From Buttiauxella sp. A111 (GTDB lineage: Bacteria > Pseudomonadota > Gammaproteobacteria > Enterobacterales > Enterobacteriaceae): 64,000 nt of DNA. Numbering within the stretch: the stretch's first letter is position 1; every line of letters starts with the position of its first letter. Shown here piece after piece: positions 37,063-48,914 of the stretch. Location: the NCBI RefSeq assembly GCF_014189855.1, contig NZ_BJFN01000005.1, positions 310,001 through 374,000 on the forward strand, written 5' to 3'. Below the pieces are notes generated by a model. It searched no databases. It saw only the letters and a list, made by a program, of their open reading frames with translations, and was not told where the DNA came from. The translations under genes and the position numbers were made by a program.

Positions 37063-37357
37063 ACAATGCTTTCCTCTTTCCCCTATGATTTCTCTGAAAC
37101 TATTAGCCAGATCAATCAAACCGCACGAAAAACAGACTCTCCTTGACTCTTAGCCTGCGAAGAGAGCGACTCCGCTCACACTTATCAAGAAACGTAATCT
37201 GATAACCAGAAATTAGAATTCCGACCCTCTGCCAGATGCTTTACAACCGTTGATATTGAATTTCACGCTCATTTTTGCCTGGCGTACCGCTCCGGTGGGT
37301 TATCAACACTGCGTCAACGCCGTTTCCAAAAAATTCCAGCATTGTAAGGACTGCATA

Positions 37358-39682
37358 ATGAAAATTAGTGACGGTAACTGGCTGATCCAGCCTGGACTTA
37401 CGTTGATTCACCCGATTCAGGTGTTTGACGTGGAACAGAATGGCAACGAAATGGTGGTGTATGCAGGGACGAAGGATGTCAGCGAACGTGGCAATCAGCT
37501 CGATACGCCTCTGTTTACGCTGCGCTTCTTCTCGCCGCAGGAAGGTATTGTCGGGGTGCGGATTGAGCACTTCCAGGGCGCGGTGAATAACGGGCCGCAT
37601 TATCCGCTGAATGTGCTCAATGACGTGAACGTGACGATGCAAAACACGGCTGAGTACGCTGAGTTGAAAAGCGGCAACCTGAGCGTGCGAGTCACAAAGG
37701 GCAACGACTGGGCGCTGGATTTCCTGCGCGACGGCGTCCGTATCACCGGTAGCGCGTTCAAAAATAACGGCTACGTGCAGGACGCAAACCACGGCAATAC
37801 GCACATGTTTGAGCGTCTGGATTTAGGCGTGGGCGAAACGGTTTATGGTCTCGGCGAACGTTTCACCGCGCTGGTGAAAAATGGCCAGACGGTGGAAACC
37901 TGGAACCGCGATGGCGGCACCAGTACCGAGCAATCCTACAAAAATATCCCGTTCTATCTCACTAACCGCGGCTACGGCGTGTTGGTGAATCATCCGGAAT
38001 GTGTCTCCTTTGAAGTGGGCTCCGAAAAAGTCTCCAAAGTGCAGTTCAGCGTAGAAGGCGAATACCTCGAATACTTCGTGATAGATGGCCCAACGCCGAA
38101 AGCGGTGCTCGACCGTTATACCCGCTTCTCAGGCCGCCCGGCGTTACCGCCAGCGTGGTCGTTTGGCTTATGGCTCACCACGTCATTTACGACGAATTAC
38201 GATGAAGCGACGGTTAACAGCTTTATCGACGGTATGGCCGAGCGCAATCTGCCGCTGCACGTTTTCCACTTCGACTGCTTCTGGATGAAGGCCTTCCAGT
38301 GGTGCGATTTTGAGTGGGACCCGGTGACCTTCCCCGACCCGGAAGGGATGTTGAAGCGCCTGAAAGCGCGTGGCCTGAAAATCTGTGTGTGGATTAACCC
38401 GTATATCGGCCAAAAATCCCCGCTGTTCCGTGAAGGAATGGAAAAAGGTTATCTGCTCAAACGCCCGAATGGCGCGGTGTGGCAGTGGGATAAATGGCAG
38501 CCAGGGCAGGGGATTGTTGATTTCACCAATCCGGCGGCGTGCGAATGGTATGCAGGGCATCTGAAACGCCTGGTGCGCATGGGCGTGGATTGTTTCAAAA
38601 CCGATTTCGGTGAGCGCATCCCAACGGATGTGGTCTGGCATGACGGCTCCGACCCGCAGAAAATGCACAACCATTACGCGTTCATCTATAACGAGCTGGT
38701 GTGGAATGTGCTGAAGCAGGAACTCGGTGACGAAGAAGCGGTGCTGTTCGCCCGTTCAGCGTCTGTCGGTGCACAACAATTCCCGGTTCACTGGGGCGGC
38801 GACTGCTACGCCAACTATGAATCGATGGCGGAAAGCCTGCGCGGCGGGTTGTCGCTGGGGATGTCCGGTTTTGGTTTCTGGAGCCACGATATCGGCGGTT
38901 TTGAAAACACCGCGCCTGCGCATGTCTACAAACGCTGGTGCGCGTTCGGGTTGCTCTCCAGCCACAGCCGCCTGCATGGCAGCAAATCCTACCGTGTGCC
39001 TTGGGCATATGATGACGAAGCTTGCGACGTGGTGCGCCACTTCACGCAACTGAAATCGCGCATGATGCCGTATCTGTACCGCCAGGCGGCGCAGGCCGCA
39101 GAATTCGGTACGCCGATGATGCGTTCCATGATGCTGGAGTTCCCGGACGATCCGGGCTGCGATTATCTTGACCGCCAGTATATGTTGGGTGATTCGGTGA
39201 TGGTTGCGCCTGTGTTCAGTGAAGCGGGTGATGTGCAGTTCTATTTGCCGGAAGGCCGCTGGACGCATCTGCTCACTAATCATGAAGCGCAGGGCAGCCG
39301 CTGGCACAAACAGCAGCATGATTTCCTGAGCTTGCCGGTGTATGTGCGTGACAACACGCTGCTGGCGTTGGGCAACAACGATCAAAAACCGGATTACGCA
39401 TGGCATGAAGGCACCACTTTCCAGCTGTTTAATCTGGATGATGGCCGTGAAGCTATTTGCGAAGTCCCGGCGGCAGACGGTTCGGTGATTTATACACTGA
39501 AGGTTAAGCGCGAAGGGAATACGCTGACGGTGCAGGGCGACGGGCAGGCGAAAGACTGGACGCTGTGTCTGCGCAATATCGGCAACGTGAAAGGCGTGAA
39601 GCAAGGTAAAAGTGCGGCGGGTGAGTTTGGCGTGGTTGTGACGCCGGATTCGCGCGAGGCGGGGTTGGTTATCGAGCTTTAA
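37358..39682 (+). CDS. yicI: Alpha-xylosidase YicI (GH31)
   Basis: A 774-residue glycoside hydrolase of family 31, two residues longer than E. coli YicI and similar throughout. The nucleophile lies in [13 protein letters not shown] (near residue 416) and the acid/base in the [13 protein letters not shown] region. It releases xylose from the non-reducing end of isoprimeverose and similar alpha-xylosides in the cytoplasm. The start at 37358 gives [13 protein letters not shown] with AAGGA upstream. The partner transporter gene yicJ is missing; a palindromic repeat and yhgN follow instead. Confidence 0.95.
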   Translation: MKISDGNWLIQPGLTLIHPIQVFDVEQNGNEMVVYAGTKDVSERGNQLDTPLFTLRFFSPQEGIVGVRIEHFQGAVNNGPHYPLNVLNDVNVTMQNTAEYAELKSGNLSVRVTKGNDWALDFLRDGVRITGSAFKNNGYVQDANHGNTHMFERLDLGVGETVYGLGERFTALVKNGQTVETWNRDGGTSTEQSYKNIPFYLTNRGYGVLVNHPECVSFEVGSEKVSKVQFSVEGEYLEYFVIDGPTPKAVLDRYTRFSGRPALPPAWSFGLWLTTSFTTNYDEATVNSFIDGMAERNLPLHVFHFDCFWMKAFQWCDFEWDPVTFPDPEGMLKRLKARGLKICVWINPYIGQKSPLFREGMEKGYLLKRPNGAVWQWDKWQPGQGIVDFTNPAACEWYAGHLKRLVRMGVDCFKTDFGERIPTDVVWHDGSDPQKMHNHYAFIYNELVWNVLKQELGDEEAVLFARSASVGAQQFPVHWGGDCYANYESMAESLRGGLSLGMSGFGFWSHDIGGFENTAPAHVYKRWCAFGLLSSHSRLHGSKSYRVPWAYDDEACDVVRHFTQLKSRMMPYLYRQAAQAAEFGTPMMRSMMLEFPDDPGCDYLDRQYMLGDSVMVAPVFSEAGDVQFYLPEGRWTHLLTNHEAQGSRWHKQQHDFLSLPVYVRDNTLLALGNNDQKPDYAWHEGTTFQLFNLDDGREAICEVPAADGSVIYTLKVKREGNTLTVQGDGQAKDWTLCLRNIGNVKGVKQGKSAAGEFGVVVTPDSREAGLVIEL

Positions 39683-39730
39683 TGGGGTTTTGTCGTTCTG
39701 GGGGGAGGTTGGGATGAGGGGGGTATTTCA

Positions 39731-39764
39731 CCCTCACCCTAACCCTCTCCCTGAGGGAGAGGGG
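39731..39764. repeat. Palindromic repeat unit (yicI-yhgN)
   Basis: CCCTCACCCTAACCCTCTCC followed by CTGAGGGAGAGGGG: the single-unit form of the family, between converging genes where it may also end transcription. Confidence 0.75.
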
Positions 39765-39785
39765 ACTTAATCAGCGCTTATAAAT

Positions 39786-40379
39786 TTAACCCTTCATCCA
39801 CACCCGAAGGCCATCGAGGAACATTTGGGTTGCCAGCATCACCAATACCAGACCCATCAAGCGCTCCAGCGCGTTCACGCCTTTTTCGCCCAGCAAGCGT
39901 AAGAACAACGACGATTGCAGCAAAATCGCCACGGTTCCGCCCCATGCCAGCAACAGCGCGATGACTAAATGCCCCATCTGATTCGGATACTGGTGGGATA
40001 ACAGCATTAATGTTGCCAGTAGCGTTGGCCCGGCAACCAGCGGGATCGCCAGCGGCACGATAAACGGTTCTTCACCCGCAGGCAGGCCAGAGGCGTTCCC
40101 TTCATGGCTTGGGAATATCATTTTAATCGCAATCAGGAACAGAATTATCCCGCCGGAAATCGAGACGCTTTCCGTGCGCAGGTTGAGAAATGCGAGGATT
40201 TTTTCCCCAGCGAATAAGAAAATCAGCATGATTATCAGAGCAATAAGCAGCTCGCGGATCATGATCGCCCGGCGACGCTTCGGTTCAGTATGCTTGAGCA
40301 CTGACATAAAGATCGGCAGATTACCTAACGGGTCCATAATCAGGATTAACAATACTGCCGCAGAAATAATTTCGGTCAT
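39786..40379 (-). CDS. yhgN: MarC-family inner-membrane protein YhgN
   Basis: A 197-residue protein with six hydrophobic helices, equal to E. coli YhgN. MDPLGNLPIFMSVL near the N-terminus is the MarC signature. Transport function has been suggested for the family but is not proven. Divergent from asd, as in E. coli. Confidence 0.94.
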   Translation of the reverse strand: MTEIISAAVLLILIMDPLGNLPIFMSVLKHTEPKRRRAIMIRELLIALIIMLIFLFAGEKILAFLNLRTESVSISGGIILFLIAIKMIFPSHEGNASGLPAGEEPFIVPLAIPLVAGPTLLATLMLLSHQYPNQMGHLVIALLLAWGGTVAILLQSSLFLRLLGEKGVNALERLMGLVLVMLATQMFLDGLRVWMKG

Positions 40380-40521
40380 GAATAGTTGTCTCTAATAAGC
40401 TGTATTTCTAATAGGTTGCGTATCATTGATTAATTTCACTTGCGACTTTGACAGCATTTTGTAATGTGGACGGTAATTCCAATTAACGCACACAATGCAA
40501 ACCCCCGCAGGATTAGTCGCT

Positions 40522-41628
40522 ATGAAAAATGTTGGTTTTATCGGTTGGCGCGGTATGGTCGGTTCCGTTCTCATGCAACGCATGGTTGAGGAGCGTGATT
40601 TTGACGCCATTCGTCCGGTTTTCTTCTCTACTTCCCAGTTAGGCCTCGCGGCCCCGTCTTTTGCCGGCCAGAACAATGGCACGCTGCAAGACGCATATGA
40701 CCTGGAAGCGTTGAAGGCGTTGGACATTATCATTACCTGCCAGGGCGGCGATTATACCAACGAAATCTATCCAAAGCTTCGTGAAAGCGGTTGGCAAGGT
40801 TACTGGATTGACGCAGCTTCTTCTCTGCGTATGAAAGATGACGCGATTATTATCCTCGACCCGATTAACCAACACGTTATTCAGGAAGGTCTGAACAACG
40901 GCGTGAAAACCTTTGTCGGTGGCAACTGTACGGTCAGCCTGATGCTGATGTCTCTCGGCGGCCTGTTTGCAAACGACCTGGTTGACTGGGTGTCTGTTGC
41001 GACCTACCAGGCGGCATCCGGCGGCGGTGCGCGCCATATGCGTGAACTGCTAAGCCAGATGGGACAACTGCATAATCACGTTGCGGCTGAACTGGCCGAT
41101 CCTGCTTCCGCCATTCTGGATATCGAACGCAAAGTGACTGATTTGACCCGTAGCGGCAGCCTGCCAACGGATAACTTTGGCGTGCCATTGGCGGGAAGCC
41201 TGATCCCGTGGATCGACAAGCAGCTCGATAATGGCCAAACCCGCGAAGAGTGGAAAGGCCAGGCTGAAACCAACAAGATCCTGAATACTGGCAGCATTAT
41301 CCCGGTTGATGGCCTGTGTGTCCGTGTTGGCGCATTACGCTGCCACAGCCAGGCGTTTACCATCAAACTGAAAAAAGATGTCTCGCTGCCAACCATTGAA
41401 GCGATGCTGGCCGGGCATAACGAGTGGGCAAAAGTGGTGCCAAACGATCGTGACATCACGCTGCGCGAACTCACCCCTGCGGCTGTTACCGGCACATTGA
41501 CCACGCCAGTTGGCCGTCTGCGTAAACTCAACATGGGTCCTGAATTCCTTTCAGCGTTCACCGTGGGTGATCAGCTTCTGTGGGGTGCTGCGGAACCGTT
41601 ACGTAGAATGTTGCGCCTGCTCGCATAA
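40522..41628 (+). CDS. asd: Aspartate-semialdehyde dehydrogenase
   Basis: A 368-residue enzyme. The NADP-binding GWRGMVG (8-14) and the catalytic Cys136 in VGGNCTV are present. It reduces aspartyl phosphate to aspartate semialdehyde, feeding lysine, diaminopimelate, methionine and threonine synthesis. The start at 40522 gives the E. coli N-terminus MKNVGFIGW; the frame is open from 40495. A hairpin terminator follows and the glycogen operon begins 259 bases on. Confidence 0.97.
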   Translation: MKNVGFIGWRGMVGSVLMQRMVEERDFDAIRPVFFSTSQLGLAAPSFAGQNNGTLQDAYDLEALKALDIIITCQGGDYTNEIYPKLRESGWQGYWIDAASSLRMKDDAIIILDPINQHVIQEGLNNGVKTFVGGNCTVSLMLMSLGGLFANDLVDWVSVATYQAASGGGARHMRELLSQMGQLHNHVAAELADPASAILDIERKVTDLTRSGSLPTDNFGVPLAGSLIPWIDKQLDNGQTREEWKGQAETNKILNTGSIIPVDGLCVRVGALRCHSQAFTIKLKKDVSLPTIEAMLAGHNEWAKVVPNDRDITLRELTPAAVTGTLTTPVGRLRKLNMGPEFLSAFTVGDQLLWGAAEPLRRMLRLLA

Positions 41629-41645
41629 GTACACTTATTTACAAG

Positions 41646-41670
41646 AGGGGCATTGCAGCCCCTTTTTTTT
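41646..41670 (+). terminator. asd terminator
   Basis: AGGGGC-ATTGCA-GCCCCT stem with a run of eight T. The following 41671-41887 is the glgB control region with no gene. Confidence 0.9.
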
Positions 41671-41887
41671 CGCGTCATACATGGAATGTAAGACATTCTT
41701 TTATTTTATCGGGAGTAAAACAGCGCGTTGGCTATGCTTTATTCAGGACAGTGATAACTGTCGTGATGGGTTGTTGGGCGGAGCAGCTTACAGGAGTTCA
41801 TTTACGCTGCCTGTTGGGTCAATGATAACGTTCTCCGGGCGCGTAAGCGTAGCGCTGGGATGAGACAAAAAAAACAGGACGAAATCC

Positions 41888-44074
41888 ATGTCTGTTCATC
41901 CAGAAAAAGACGTGATAAATGCGCTAATTGCGGGTCATTTTGCTGATCCTTTTTCCTTGCTGGGAATGCATAAAACAGAAGCTGGGCTGGAAGTTCGTGC
42001 CCTGTTACCTGACGCCACTGAAGTGTGGGTTATCGAACCAAAAACGGGAGGTAAAGTCGGTAAGTTAGAGTGCATTGATTCACGTGGTTTCTTTTGCGGG
42101 GTTATCCCCCGCCGTAAAAATCCTTTCCGTTATCAGCTGGCTGTCATGTGGCATGGCCATGAAAATCTTATTGATGATCCATACCGCTTTGGGCCGTTAA
42201 TCCAGGAAGTGGATAGCTGGTTATTGTCCGAAGGCACGCATTTGCGTCCTTACGAAACACTCGGTGCTCACGCCGATACAATGGATGGCGTTACCGGCAC
42301 ACGTTTCTCCGTTTGGGCACCCAATGCCCGCCGTGTCTCCGTCGTTGGCCAGTTTAACTATTGGGATGGCCGTCGCCACCCGATGCGTTTACGCCGCGAA
42401 AGCGGGATCTGGGAGCTTTTCATTCCCGGCGCTCATCCTGGGCAGTTATACAAATTCGAACTGATTGATACCGAAGGGCATTTGCGTCTTAAGGCGGACC
42501 CGTACGCGTTTGAGTCTCAAATGCGTCCAGAAACAGCGTCGCTGATTTGCGGTTTGCCTGAAAAAACCACGCTGAGTCCTGCGCGTCAACGCGCCAATGG
42601 CTTTGATCAGCCGATTTCAATTTACGAAGTGCATCTCGGTTCCTGGCGTCGTCATACCGACAATAATTTCTGGCTCAGCTATCGCGAACTGGCAGACCAA
42701 CTGGTGCCGTACGTGAAAGAGATGGGCTTTACGCACCTCGAACTGTTGCCGATTAACGAACACCCGTTCGATGGCAGTTGGGGCTACCAGCCACAAGGGA
42801 TGTATGCGCCGACGCGCCGCTTCGGCACGCGCGACGACTTCCGCTATTTCATTAATGCCGCACATGCAGCGGGCCTGAATGTGCTGCTGGACTGGGTGCC
42901 TGGGCATTTCCCGACAGACGACGCGGGTCTTGCTAAATTCGACGGCACGTCTTTGTACGAACACGGCGACCCTCGTGAAGGCTATCACCAGGACTGGAAC
43001 ACGCTGATTTACAACTATGGGCGGCGTGAAGTCAGTAACTATCTGGTTGGCAACGGGCTGTACTGGATTGAGCGTTTCGGCATTGATGGCTTGCGCGTTG
43101 ATGCCGTGGCGTCGATGATTTACCGCGATTACAGCCGCCAGCCAGGCGAATGGATCCCGAACGATAAAGGCGGGCGCGAAAACCTCGAGGCCATCGAATT
43201 CCTGCGTAACACCAACCGCATTATTGGCGAGCAGACGCCGGGTGCGGTGACGATGGCGGAAGAGTCGACTGACTTTGCAGGCGTGTCGCGCCCAGCTTCA
43301 ATGGGCGGATTGGGGTTCTGGTTTAAATGGAATCTGGGCTGGATGCACGACACGCTCGATTACATGAAACTCGATCCGGTGCATCGCCAGTATCACCACG
43401 ACAAAATGACCTTCGGCATGCTGTACAACAGCACCGAAAACTTCGTACTGCCGTTGTCGCATGATGAAGTAGTGCACGGTAAAAAATCTATTCTCGACCG
43501 CATGCCGGGCGACGCATGGCAAAAATTTGCCAACCTGCGCGCTTACTACGGGTGGATGTGGGCGTTCCCTGGTAAGAAATTACTGTTTATGGGCAACGAG
43601 TTTGCTCAAGGGCGGGAGTGGAACCACGACAGCAGCCTCGACTGGCACTTGCTGGAAGGCGGCGACAACTGGCACCACGGCGTGAAACGGCTGGTTCGCG
43701 ATTTGAACCGGACATATCGCCATCATGCCGCAATGCATGAGCTGGATTTTGACAGCTATGGTTTCGAGTGGCTGGTGGTTGAAGACAACGTTAACTCGGT
43801 GTTTATCTTCGTGCGCCGCGATTCGAAGGGCAATGAAATCATTGTCGCCAGCAACTTTACACCCGTGCCGCGTTACCACTATCGATTCGGCATTAACCAA
43901 CCAGGCCGCTGGCGCGAAGAGCTCAATACTGACTCCATGCACTATCACGGCAGCAATACCGGAAATAGCGGGTCGGTTCACAGTGATGCGATCCCAAGCC
44001 ATGGAAGAGAGCATTCGTTGAGCCTGACGTTACCACCGCTTTCTACCCTCTGGCTGGTGCGGGAGGCGGAATGA
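41888..44074 (+). CDS. glgB: 1,4-alpha-glucan branching enzyme
   Basis: A 728-residue GH13 enzyme, the same length as E. coli GlgB. The N-terminal carbohydrate-binding modules are followed by the catalytic barrel with [17 protein letters not shown] and [10 protein letters not shown], which carry the Asp/Glu/Asp triad. It makes alpha-1,6 branches in glycogen. Overlaps glgX by four bases (ATGA), starting the operon glgBXCAP. Confidence 0.98.
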   Translation: MSVHPEKDVINALIAGHFADPFSLLGMHKTEAGLEVRALLPDATEVWVIEPKTGGKVGKLECIDSRGFFCGVIPRRKNPFRYQLAVMWHGHENLIDDPYRFGPLIQEVDSWLLSEGTHLRPYETLGAHADTMDGVTGTRFSVWAPNARRVSVVGQFNYWDGRRHPMRLRRESGIWELFIPGAHPGQLYKFELIDTEGHLRLKADPYAFESQMRPETASLICGLPEKTTLSPARQRANGFDQPISIYEVHLGSWRRHTDNNFWLSYRELADQLVPYVKEMGFTHLELLPINEHPFDGSWGYQPQGMYAPTRRFGTRDDFRYFINAAHAAGLNVLLDWVPGHFPTDDAGLAKFDGTSLYEHGDPREGYHQDWNTLIYNYGRREVSNYLVGNGLYWIERFGIDGLRVDAVASMIYRDYSRQPGEWIPNDKGGRENLEAIEFLRNTNRIIGEQTPGAVTMAEESTDFAGVSRPASMGGLGFWFKWNLGWMHDTLDYMKLDPVHRQYHHDKMTFGMLYNSTENFVLPLSHDEVVHGKKSILDRMPGDAWQKFANLRAYYGWMWAFPGKKLLFMGNEFAQGREWNHDSSLDWHLLEGGDNWHHGVKRLVRDLNRTYRHHAAMHELDFDSYGFEWLVVEDNVNSVFIFVRRDSKGNEIIVASNFTPVPRYHYRFGINQPGRWREELNTDSMHYHGSNTGNSGSVHSDAIPSHGREHSLSLTLPPLSTLWLVREAE

Positions 44075-46053
44075 CGCTACTCAGCGCTGGGAACTCCACG
44101 CCCTACGGTTCGTTCTACGACGGGAAAGGGGTGAATTTCACCCTGTTTTCTGCCAACGCCCATAAAGTCGAACTGTGCGTGTTCGACGAACACGGCCACG
44201 AGCAACGTTACGATTTACCCGTGCGAACCGGCGACATCTGGCACGGGTATTTGCCCAACGCCAAACCGGGTCTGAAATACGGTTACCGTGTACACGGTCC
44301 GTGGGAGCCGCAAAATGGGCATCGTTTCAACCCGGCGAAACTGCTGTTAGATCCTTGTGCTCGCGTGGTGGTAGGCGGGACGGACTACCATCCCCATCTG
44401 CACGGCGGTTACGATGAACCGAACCTCGAAGACAGCGCCCCGCATATGGCGAAGTGCGTGGTGGTGCAGGATAAATTTGACTGGGAAGACGACGAACTGC
44501 CGCATACCCCGTGGGGCGATACGGTTATTTATGAAGCAAACGTTCGCGGCTTGACGCTGCTTCACCCGGAGATCCCTGAAGAACTTCGCGGAACCTACGC
44601 CGCGCTCGGCCATCCGGTGATGATCAACTACTTCAAACGCCTGGGCATTACGGCGCTGGAGCTGATGCCGGTGGCGCATTTTGTCACCGAACCGCGTATC
44701 GCCCATTTAGGGTTAAGCAACTATTGGGGCTATAACCCCCGTTCGTTGTACGCCGCTGAAGGCTACTACGCGGTGAATCAAGATCCCCTGGCCGCCGCCA
44801 ATGAACTCCGTGGCGCTGTAAAAGCGCTGCACGAGGCGGGTATTGAGGTGATCCTCGATATCGTACTCAACCACAGTGCTGAACTGGATCGCGACGGTCC
44901 AACCCTCTCGCTGAGCGGAATCGACAACCGTAGCTATTATTGGTTAATGGAAAACGGTGATTACCAGAACTGGACGGGTTGCGGTAACACCTTAAATTTG
45001 AGCACGCCAGGTGTGGTCGCTCAGATGATGGATTGCCTGCGTTATTGGGTCGATAGCTGCCATATCGACGGTTTTCGCTTCGATTTAGCCTCAGTTATGG
45101 GACGCACACCGGAATTCCGTCAGGATGCTCCGTTTTTTGAAGCGATCAAAAACGATCCGGTTTTGTCGCAGGTAAAGCTGATTGCGGAACCGTGGGACAT
45201 CGGTGCGGGTGGATATCAGGTCGGTAACTTCCCGCCGTTATTTGCCGAGTGGAACGATCATTTTCGCGATGGCATTCGGCGATTCTGGTTACGACAGGAT
45301 CTGTCGTTAGGGGGATTTGCTTGCCGTTTTGCTGGCTCCAGCGATGTCTATCGTCGTGGAGATCGCAAGCCATCTACCAGCATCAATTTAATTACTGCCC
45401 ACGACGGCTTTACGCTGCGCGATTGTGTCAGCTTCAACCAAAAACATAATGAAGCTAACGGTGAAGACAACCGTGATGGCACCAACAATAACTACAGTAA
45501 TAACTACGGCTTCGAAGGGCTGGAAGCTTCGCTTTTTATCAAAGAACGGCGGCGCGACAGCGTCCACGCGTTACTGACATTGTTACTGCTTTCTCAGGGT
45601 ACGCCGATGCTTTTGGCGGGTGACGAACACGGTCATAGCCAGCACGGCAACAACAATGCCTATTGTCAGGACAACCAACTGACCTGGCTTGACTGGGAAC
45701 ACTGTAACGATGGCTTAACCACATTTACCGCGGCATTGATTCATCTACGCAAGACGATTCCGGCTTTAACGCAAAACGTCTGGTGGGAGGAAGGTGATGG
45801 CAATGTCCGTTGGTGGAATAAAGAGGCTCAGCCTCTGAGTACTGACGAGTGGGAAAACGGGATTCATCGCCTTCAAATCCAGCTTTCTGAACGTTGGCTC
45901 ATCACGATTAATGCTACCGAAGAAGTGGCTGACATCGTACTACCTGAAGGGGAGTGGCGTGCTATTCCTCCGTTTGCCGGTGAGGATAACCCGGTGGTGT
46001 TAGCTGTATGGCATGGTCCAGCGCACGGAGTCTGCGTATTCCAGAAATCATAA
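44071..46053 (+). CDS. glgX: Glycogen debranching enzyme (isoamylase type)
   Basis: A 660-residue GH13 enzyme close to E. coli GlgX (657). The catalytic segments [24 protein letters not shown] and [10 protein letters not shown] hold the Asp/Glu/Asp triad. It removes short branches left by phosphorylase during glycogen breakdown. Starts within the glgB stop and ends 14 bases before glgC. Confidence 0.97.
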   Translation: MTLLSAGNSTPYGSFYDGKGVNFTLFSANAHKVELCVFDEHGHEQRYDLPVRTGDIWHGYLPNAKPGLKYGYRVHGPWEPQNGHRFNPAKLLLDPCARVVVGGTDYHPHLHGGYDEPNLEDSAPHMAKCVVVQDKFDWEDDELPHTPWGDTVIYEANVRGLTLLHPEIPEELRGTYAALGHPVMINYFKRLGITALELMPVAHFVTEPRIAHLGLSNYWGYNPRSLYAAEGYYAVNQDPLAAANELRGAVKALHEAGIEVILDIVLNHSAELDRDGPTLSLSGIDNRSYYWLMENGDYQNWTGCGNTLNLSTPGVVAQMMDCLRYWVDSCHIDGFRFDLASVMGRTPEFRQDAPFFEAIKNDPVLSQVKLIAEPWDIGAGGYQVGNFPPLFAEWNDHFRDGIRRFWLRQDLSLGGFACRFAGSSDVYRRGDRKPSTSINLITAHDGFTLRDCVSFNQKHNEANGEDNRDGTNNNYSNNYGFEGLEASLFIKERRRDSVHALLTLLLLSQGTPMLLAGDEHGHSQHGNNNAYCQDNQLTWLDWEHCNDGLTTFTAALIHLRKTIPALTQNVWWEEGDGNVRWWNKEAQPLSTDEWENGIHRLQIQLSERWLITINATEEVADIVLPEGEWRAIPPFAGEDNPVVLAVWHGPAHGVCVFQKS

Positions 46054-46067
46054 AAAAGGAGTCAGTC

Positions 46068-47351
46068 ATGGTTAGGCTTGATAAGAACGATCCTCTGATG
46101 CTGGCAAGACAATTGCCAAATAAAGCTGTCGCCCTGATTCTGGCTGGTGGGCGAGGTACCCGATTGAAAGATTTAACTTCAACGCGCGCCAAACCTGCCG
46201 TCCACTTTGGTGGCAAGTTTCGTATTATCGATTTTGCATTGTCGAACTGCATTAACTCGGGTATCCGCCGCATCGGCGTCATAACCCAATATCAGTCACA
46301 TACGCTGGTGCAACATATTCAGCGTGGCTGGTCTTTCTTCAGTGAAGAGATGAACGAGTTTGTTGATTTGCTCCCGGCACAGCAGCGCGTACACGGTGAA
46401 AACTGGTATCGCGGCACGGCTGATGCCGTCACGCAAAACCTCGATATTATCCGTCGCTACAAAGCGGAGTATGTGGTGATCCTCGCGGGTGACCATATCT
46501 ACAAGCAAGACTACTCGCGCATGTTGATTGACCATGTGGAAAAAGGCGCGCGCTGTACGGTGGCATGTATGCCTGTGCCGCTGCATGAAGCCTCAGCATT
46601 TGGTGTGATGGCGGTGGATAGCGAAGAGAAAATCATTGAATTCGTTGAAAAACCAGCTAATCCGCCTTCAATGCCAGGTGACGATAGCAAAGCGCTCGCC
46701 AGCATGGGGATCTACGTTTTCGATGCAGATTATCTCTACGAACTGCTGGAAGCCGACGACAAAGACGAAAACTCAAGCCATGACTTCGGGAAAGATATCA
46801 TTCCGTTCGTCATGAAATCCGGTTCGGCCTTCGCCCATCCATTCCCACTTTCTTGCGTACAGTCTGACCCAAATGCAGAGCCGTACTGGCGTGATGTGGG
46901 GACACTGGAAGCCTACTGGAAAGCTAACCTGGATCTGGCTTCGGTGACGCCAGAGTTGGATATGTACGACCAGGAATGGCCAATCCGAACCCACATGGAG
47001 CCCCTGCCTCCGGCTAAATTTGTGCAGGACCGCTCGGGCAGCCACGGCATGACGCTGAACTCTTTGGTGTCTGGCGGCTGCATTATTTCGGGTTCGGTTG
47101 TGGTTCAGTCGGTGCTTTTCCCGCGTGTGCGCATCAACTCGTTTTGCAACATTGACTCGTCAGTATTACTCCCTGATGTTCAGGTCGGCCGCTCTTGCCG
47201 CTTGCGTCGTTGCATTATTGACCGCGCTTGCGTCATTCCTGAGGGCATGGTCGTGGGGGAAAACGCCGAAGAAGATGCACGCCGTTTCTACCGTTCAGAA
47301 GAAGGCATTGTTTTGGTGACGCGAGAGATGCTAGCCAGGTTGCCAGGTTAA
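46068..47351 (+). CDS. glgC: Glucose-1-phosphate adenylyltransferase (ADP-glucose pyrophosphorylase)
   Basis: A 427-residue nucleotidyltransferase. LAGGRGTRL (25-33) binds ATP and EFVEKPANP lies near the glucose-1-phosphate site; the C-terminal part is a beta-helix. It makes ADP-glucose, the rate-limiting step of glycogen synthesis. Position 39, the fructose-1,6-bisphosphate activator Lys in E. coli, reads Thr here ([11 protein letters not shown]). The protein is 4 residues shorter at its C-terminus than the E. coli enzyme. The start at 46068 follows AAAGGAG; the frame is open from 46008. Confidence 0.97.
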   Translation: MVRLDKNDPLMLARQLPNKAVALILAGGRGTRLKDLTSTRAKPAVHFGGKFRIIDFALSNCINSGIRRIGVITQYQSHTLVQHIQRGWSFFSEEMNEFVDLLPAQQRVHGENWYRGTADAVTQNLDIIRRYKAEYVVILAGDHIYKQDYSRMLIDHVEKGARCTVACMPVPLHEASAFGVMAVDSEEKIIEFVEKPANPPSMPGDDSKALASMGIYVFDADYLYELLEADDKDENSSHDFGKDIIPFVMKSGSAFAHPFPLSCVQSDPNAEPYWRDVGTLEAYWKANLDLASVTPELDMYDQEWPIRTHMEPLPPAKFVQDRSGSHGMTLNSLVSGGCIISGSVVVQSVLFPRVRINSFCNIDSSVLLPDVQVGRSCRLRRCIIDRACVIPEGMVVGENAEEDARRFYRSEEGIVLVTREMLARLPG

Positions 47352-47458
47352 ACAGGATTGACCCACGCGTGGCGTGTGCTGCGCGTAGTATTTTTATCGT
47401 TTGGCGTGCCTGAATTTTAATTAAATAGAGCGCCACGACTTTCCATACGGGAGCGATA

Positions 47459-48892
47459 ATGCAGGTCTTACATGTATGTTCTGAAATTTTTCCACTGCTG
47501 AAAACGGGTGGCCTGGCGGATGTGATTGGTGCGCTACCAGCAGCACAAATCGCAGGTGGCGTTGAGACGCGAGTCTTGCTGCCCGCTTTCCCTGACATCC
47601 GTCGTGGCATCGTTGATGCGCAGGTTGTTGCACACCGTGACACCTTCGCGGGTCATATGACTTTGTTATATGGCCACTTCAACGGCGTGGGGATTTACCT
47701 CATTGACGCTCCGCATTTATATGACCGCCCAGGCAGCCCGTATCACGATACCAATCAGTTCGCTTACGTCGACAACGTGCTCCGATTTGCCCTTTTAGGA
47801 TGGGTCGGTGCCGAGATGGCATGTGGCCTGGATCCCTTCTGGCATCCGGATATTGTGCATGCACATGACTGGCATGCGGGCCTGGTGCCAGCCTATATGG
47901 AAGCGCGTGGGCGTCCGGCAAAGTCGGTATTTACCGTGCATAACCTGGCCTATCAGGGGATGTTTTACGCCCATCATATGAGTGAAATTGAACTGCCGTG
48001 GTCGTTCTTCGATATGAACGGCCTGGAGTTTAATGGTCAAATTTCGTACTTGAAAGCGGGTCTTTATTATGCTGATCATATTACGGCGGTCAGCCCGACC
48101 TACGCTCGAGAGATAACCGAACCGCAATTTGCGTACGGCATGGAAGGGCTTTTACGTCAGCGTCATCGTGAGGGGCGGTTGTCCGGCATCCTCAATGGCG
48201 TGGACGAAAAAATTTGGGACCCGGCGCACGACGTACTTCTGGCGTCTCGCTACACCCGCGATACTCTGGAAGAAAAGGCGGAGAACAAACGCCAGTTGCA
48301 GGTGGCAATGGGGCTGAAAGTGAACGACAAAGCACCGCTATTTGCGGTGGTAAGCCGTTTAACCAGCCAGAAAGGTTTGGATTTAGTGCTGGAGGCGTTG
48401 CCGGGTTTACTCGAGCAAGGCGGGCAATTGGCGTTACTGGGGGCGGGTGACCCGGTGATGCAAGAAGGTTTCCTTGCGGCTGCTGCAGAGCATCCAGGGC
48501 AAGTGGGCGTTCAAATCGGTTATCACGAAGCGTTCTCGCACCGGATTATGGGCGGGGCTGATGTGATACTGGTGCCAAGCCGTTTTGAACCGTGTGGTCT
48601 AACGCAATTGTATGGCCTGAAGTATGGCACTTTGCCGCTGGTGCGGCGCACGGGCGGGCTTGCAGATACGGTTTCTGATAGTTCGCTGGAAAACCTGGCT
48701 GACGGTATCGCCAGTGGATTTGTGTTCGAGGACAGTAATGCCTGGTCGCTGCTAAGAGCGATTAGGCGTGCCTTCGTGTTGTGGTCCCGCCCGTCGTTGT
48801 GGAGATTTGTGCAACGTCAGGCGATGGGCATGGATTTTAGCTGGCAGGTGGCGGCGCATTCCTACCGCGATCTGTACCAACGTTTGCTGTAG
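47459..48892 (+). CDS. glgA: Glycogen synthase (ADP-glucose)
   Basis: A 477-residue GT5 glycosyltransferase, the same length as E. coli GlgA. Lys15 in LKTGGLADV binds ADP-glucose, and the C-terminal domain carries [17 protein letters not shown]. It lengthens alpha-1,4-glucan chains. GGGAG lies 7 bases upstream of the ATG. Followed after 22 bases by glgP. Confidence 0.98.
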   Translation: MQVLHVCSEIFPLLKTGGLADVIGALPAAQIAGGVETRVLLPAFPDIRRGIVDAQVVAHRDTFAGHMTLLYGHFNGVGIYLIDAPHLYDRPGSPYHDTNQFAYVDNVLRFALLGWVGAEMACGLDPFWHPDIVHAHDWHAGLVPAYMEARGRPAKSVFTVHNLAYQGMFYAHHMSEIELPWSFFDMNGLEFNGQISYLKAGLYYADHITAVSPTYAREITEPQFAYGMEGLLRQRHREGRLSGILNGVDEKIWDPAHDVLLASRYTRDTLEEKAENKRQLQVAMGLKVNDKAPLFAVVSRLTSQKGLDLVLEALPGLLEQGGQLALLGAGDPVMQEGFLAAAAEHPGQVGVQIGYHEAFSHRIMGGADVILVPSRFEPCGLTQLYGLKYGTLPLVRRTGGLADTVSDSSLENLADGIASGFVFEDSNAWSLLRAIRRAFVLWSRPSLWRFVQRQAMGMDFSWQVAAHSYRDLYQRLL

Positions 48893-48914
48893 CCATCCAC
48901 CAGGAATCACTGAT

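Noticed and set aside
48768-48914. N-terminal extension of glgP inside glgA
   Set aside because: Same frame happens to be open, but the start at 48915 has a ribosome site and gives the standard 815-residue enzyme.
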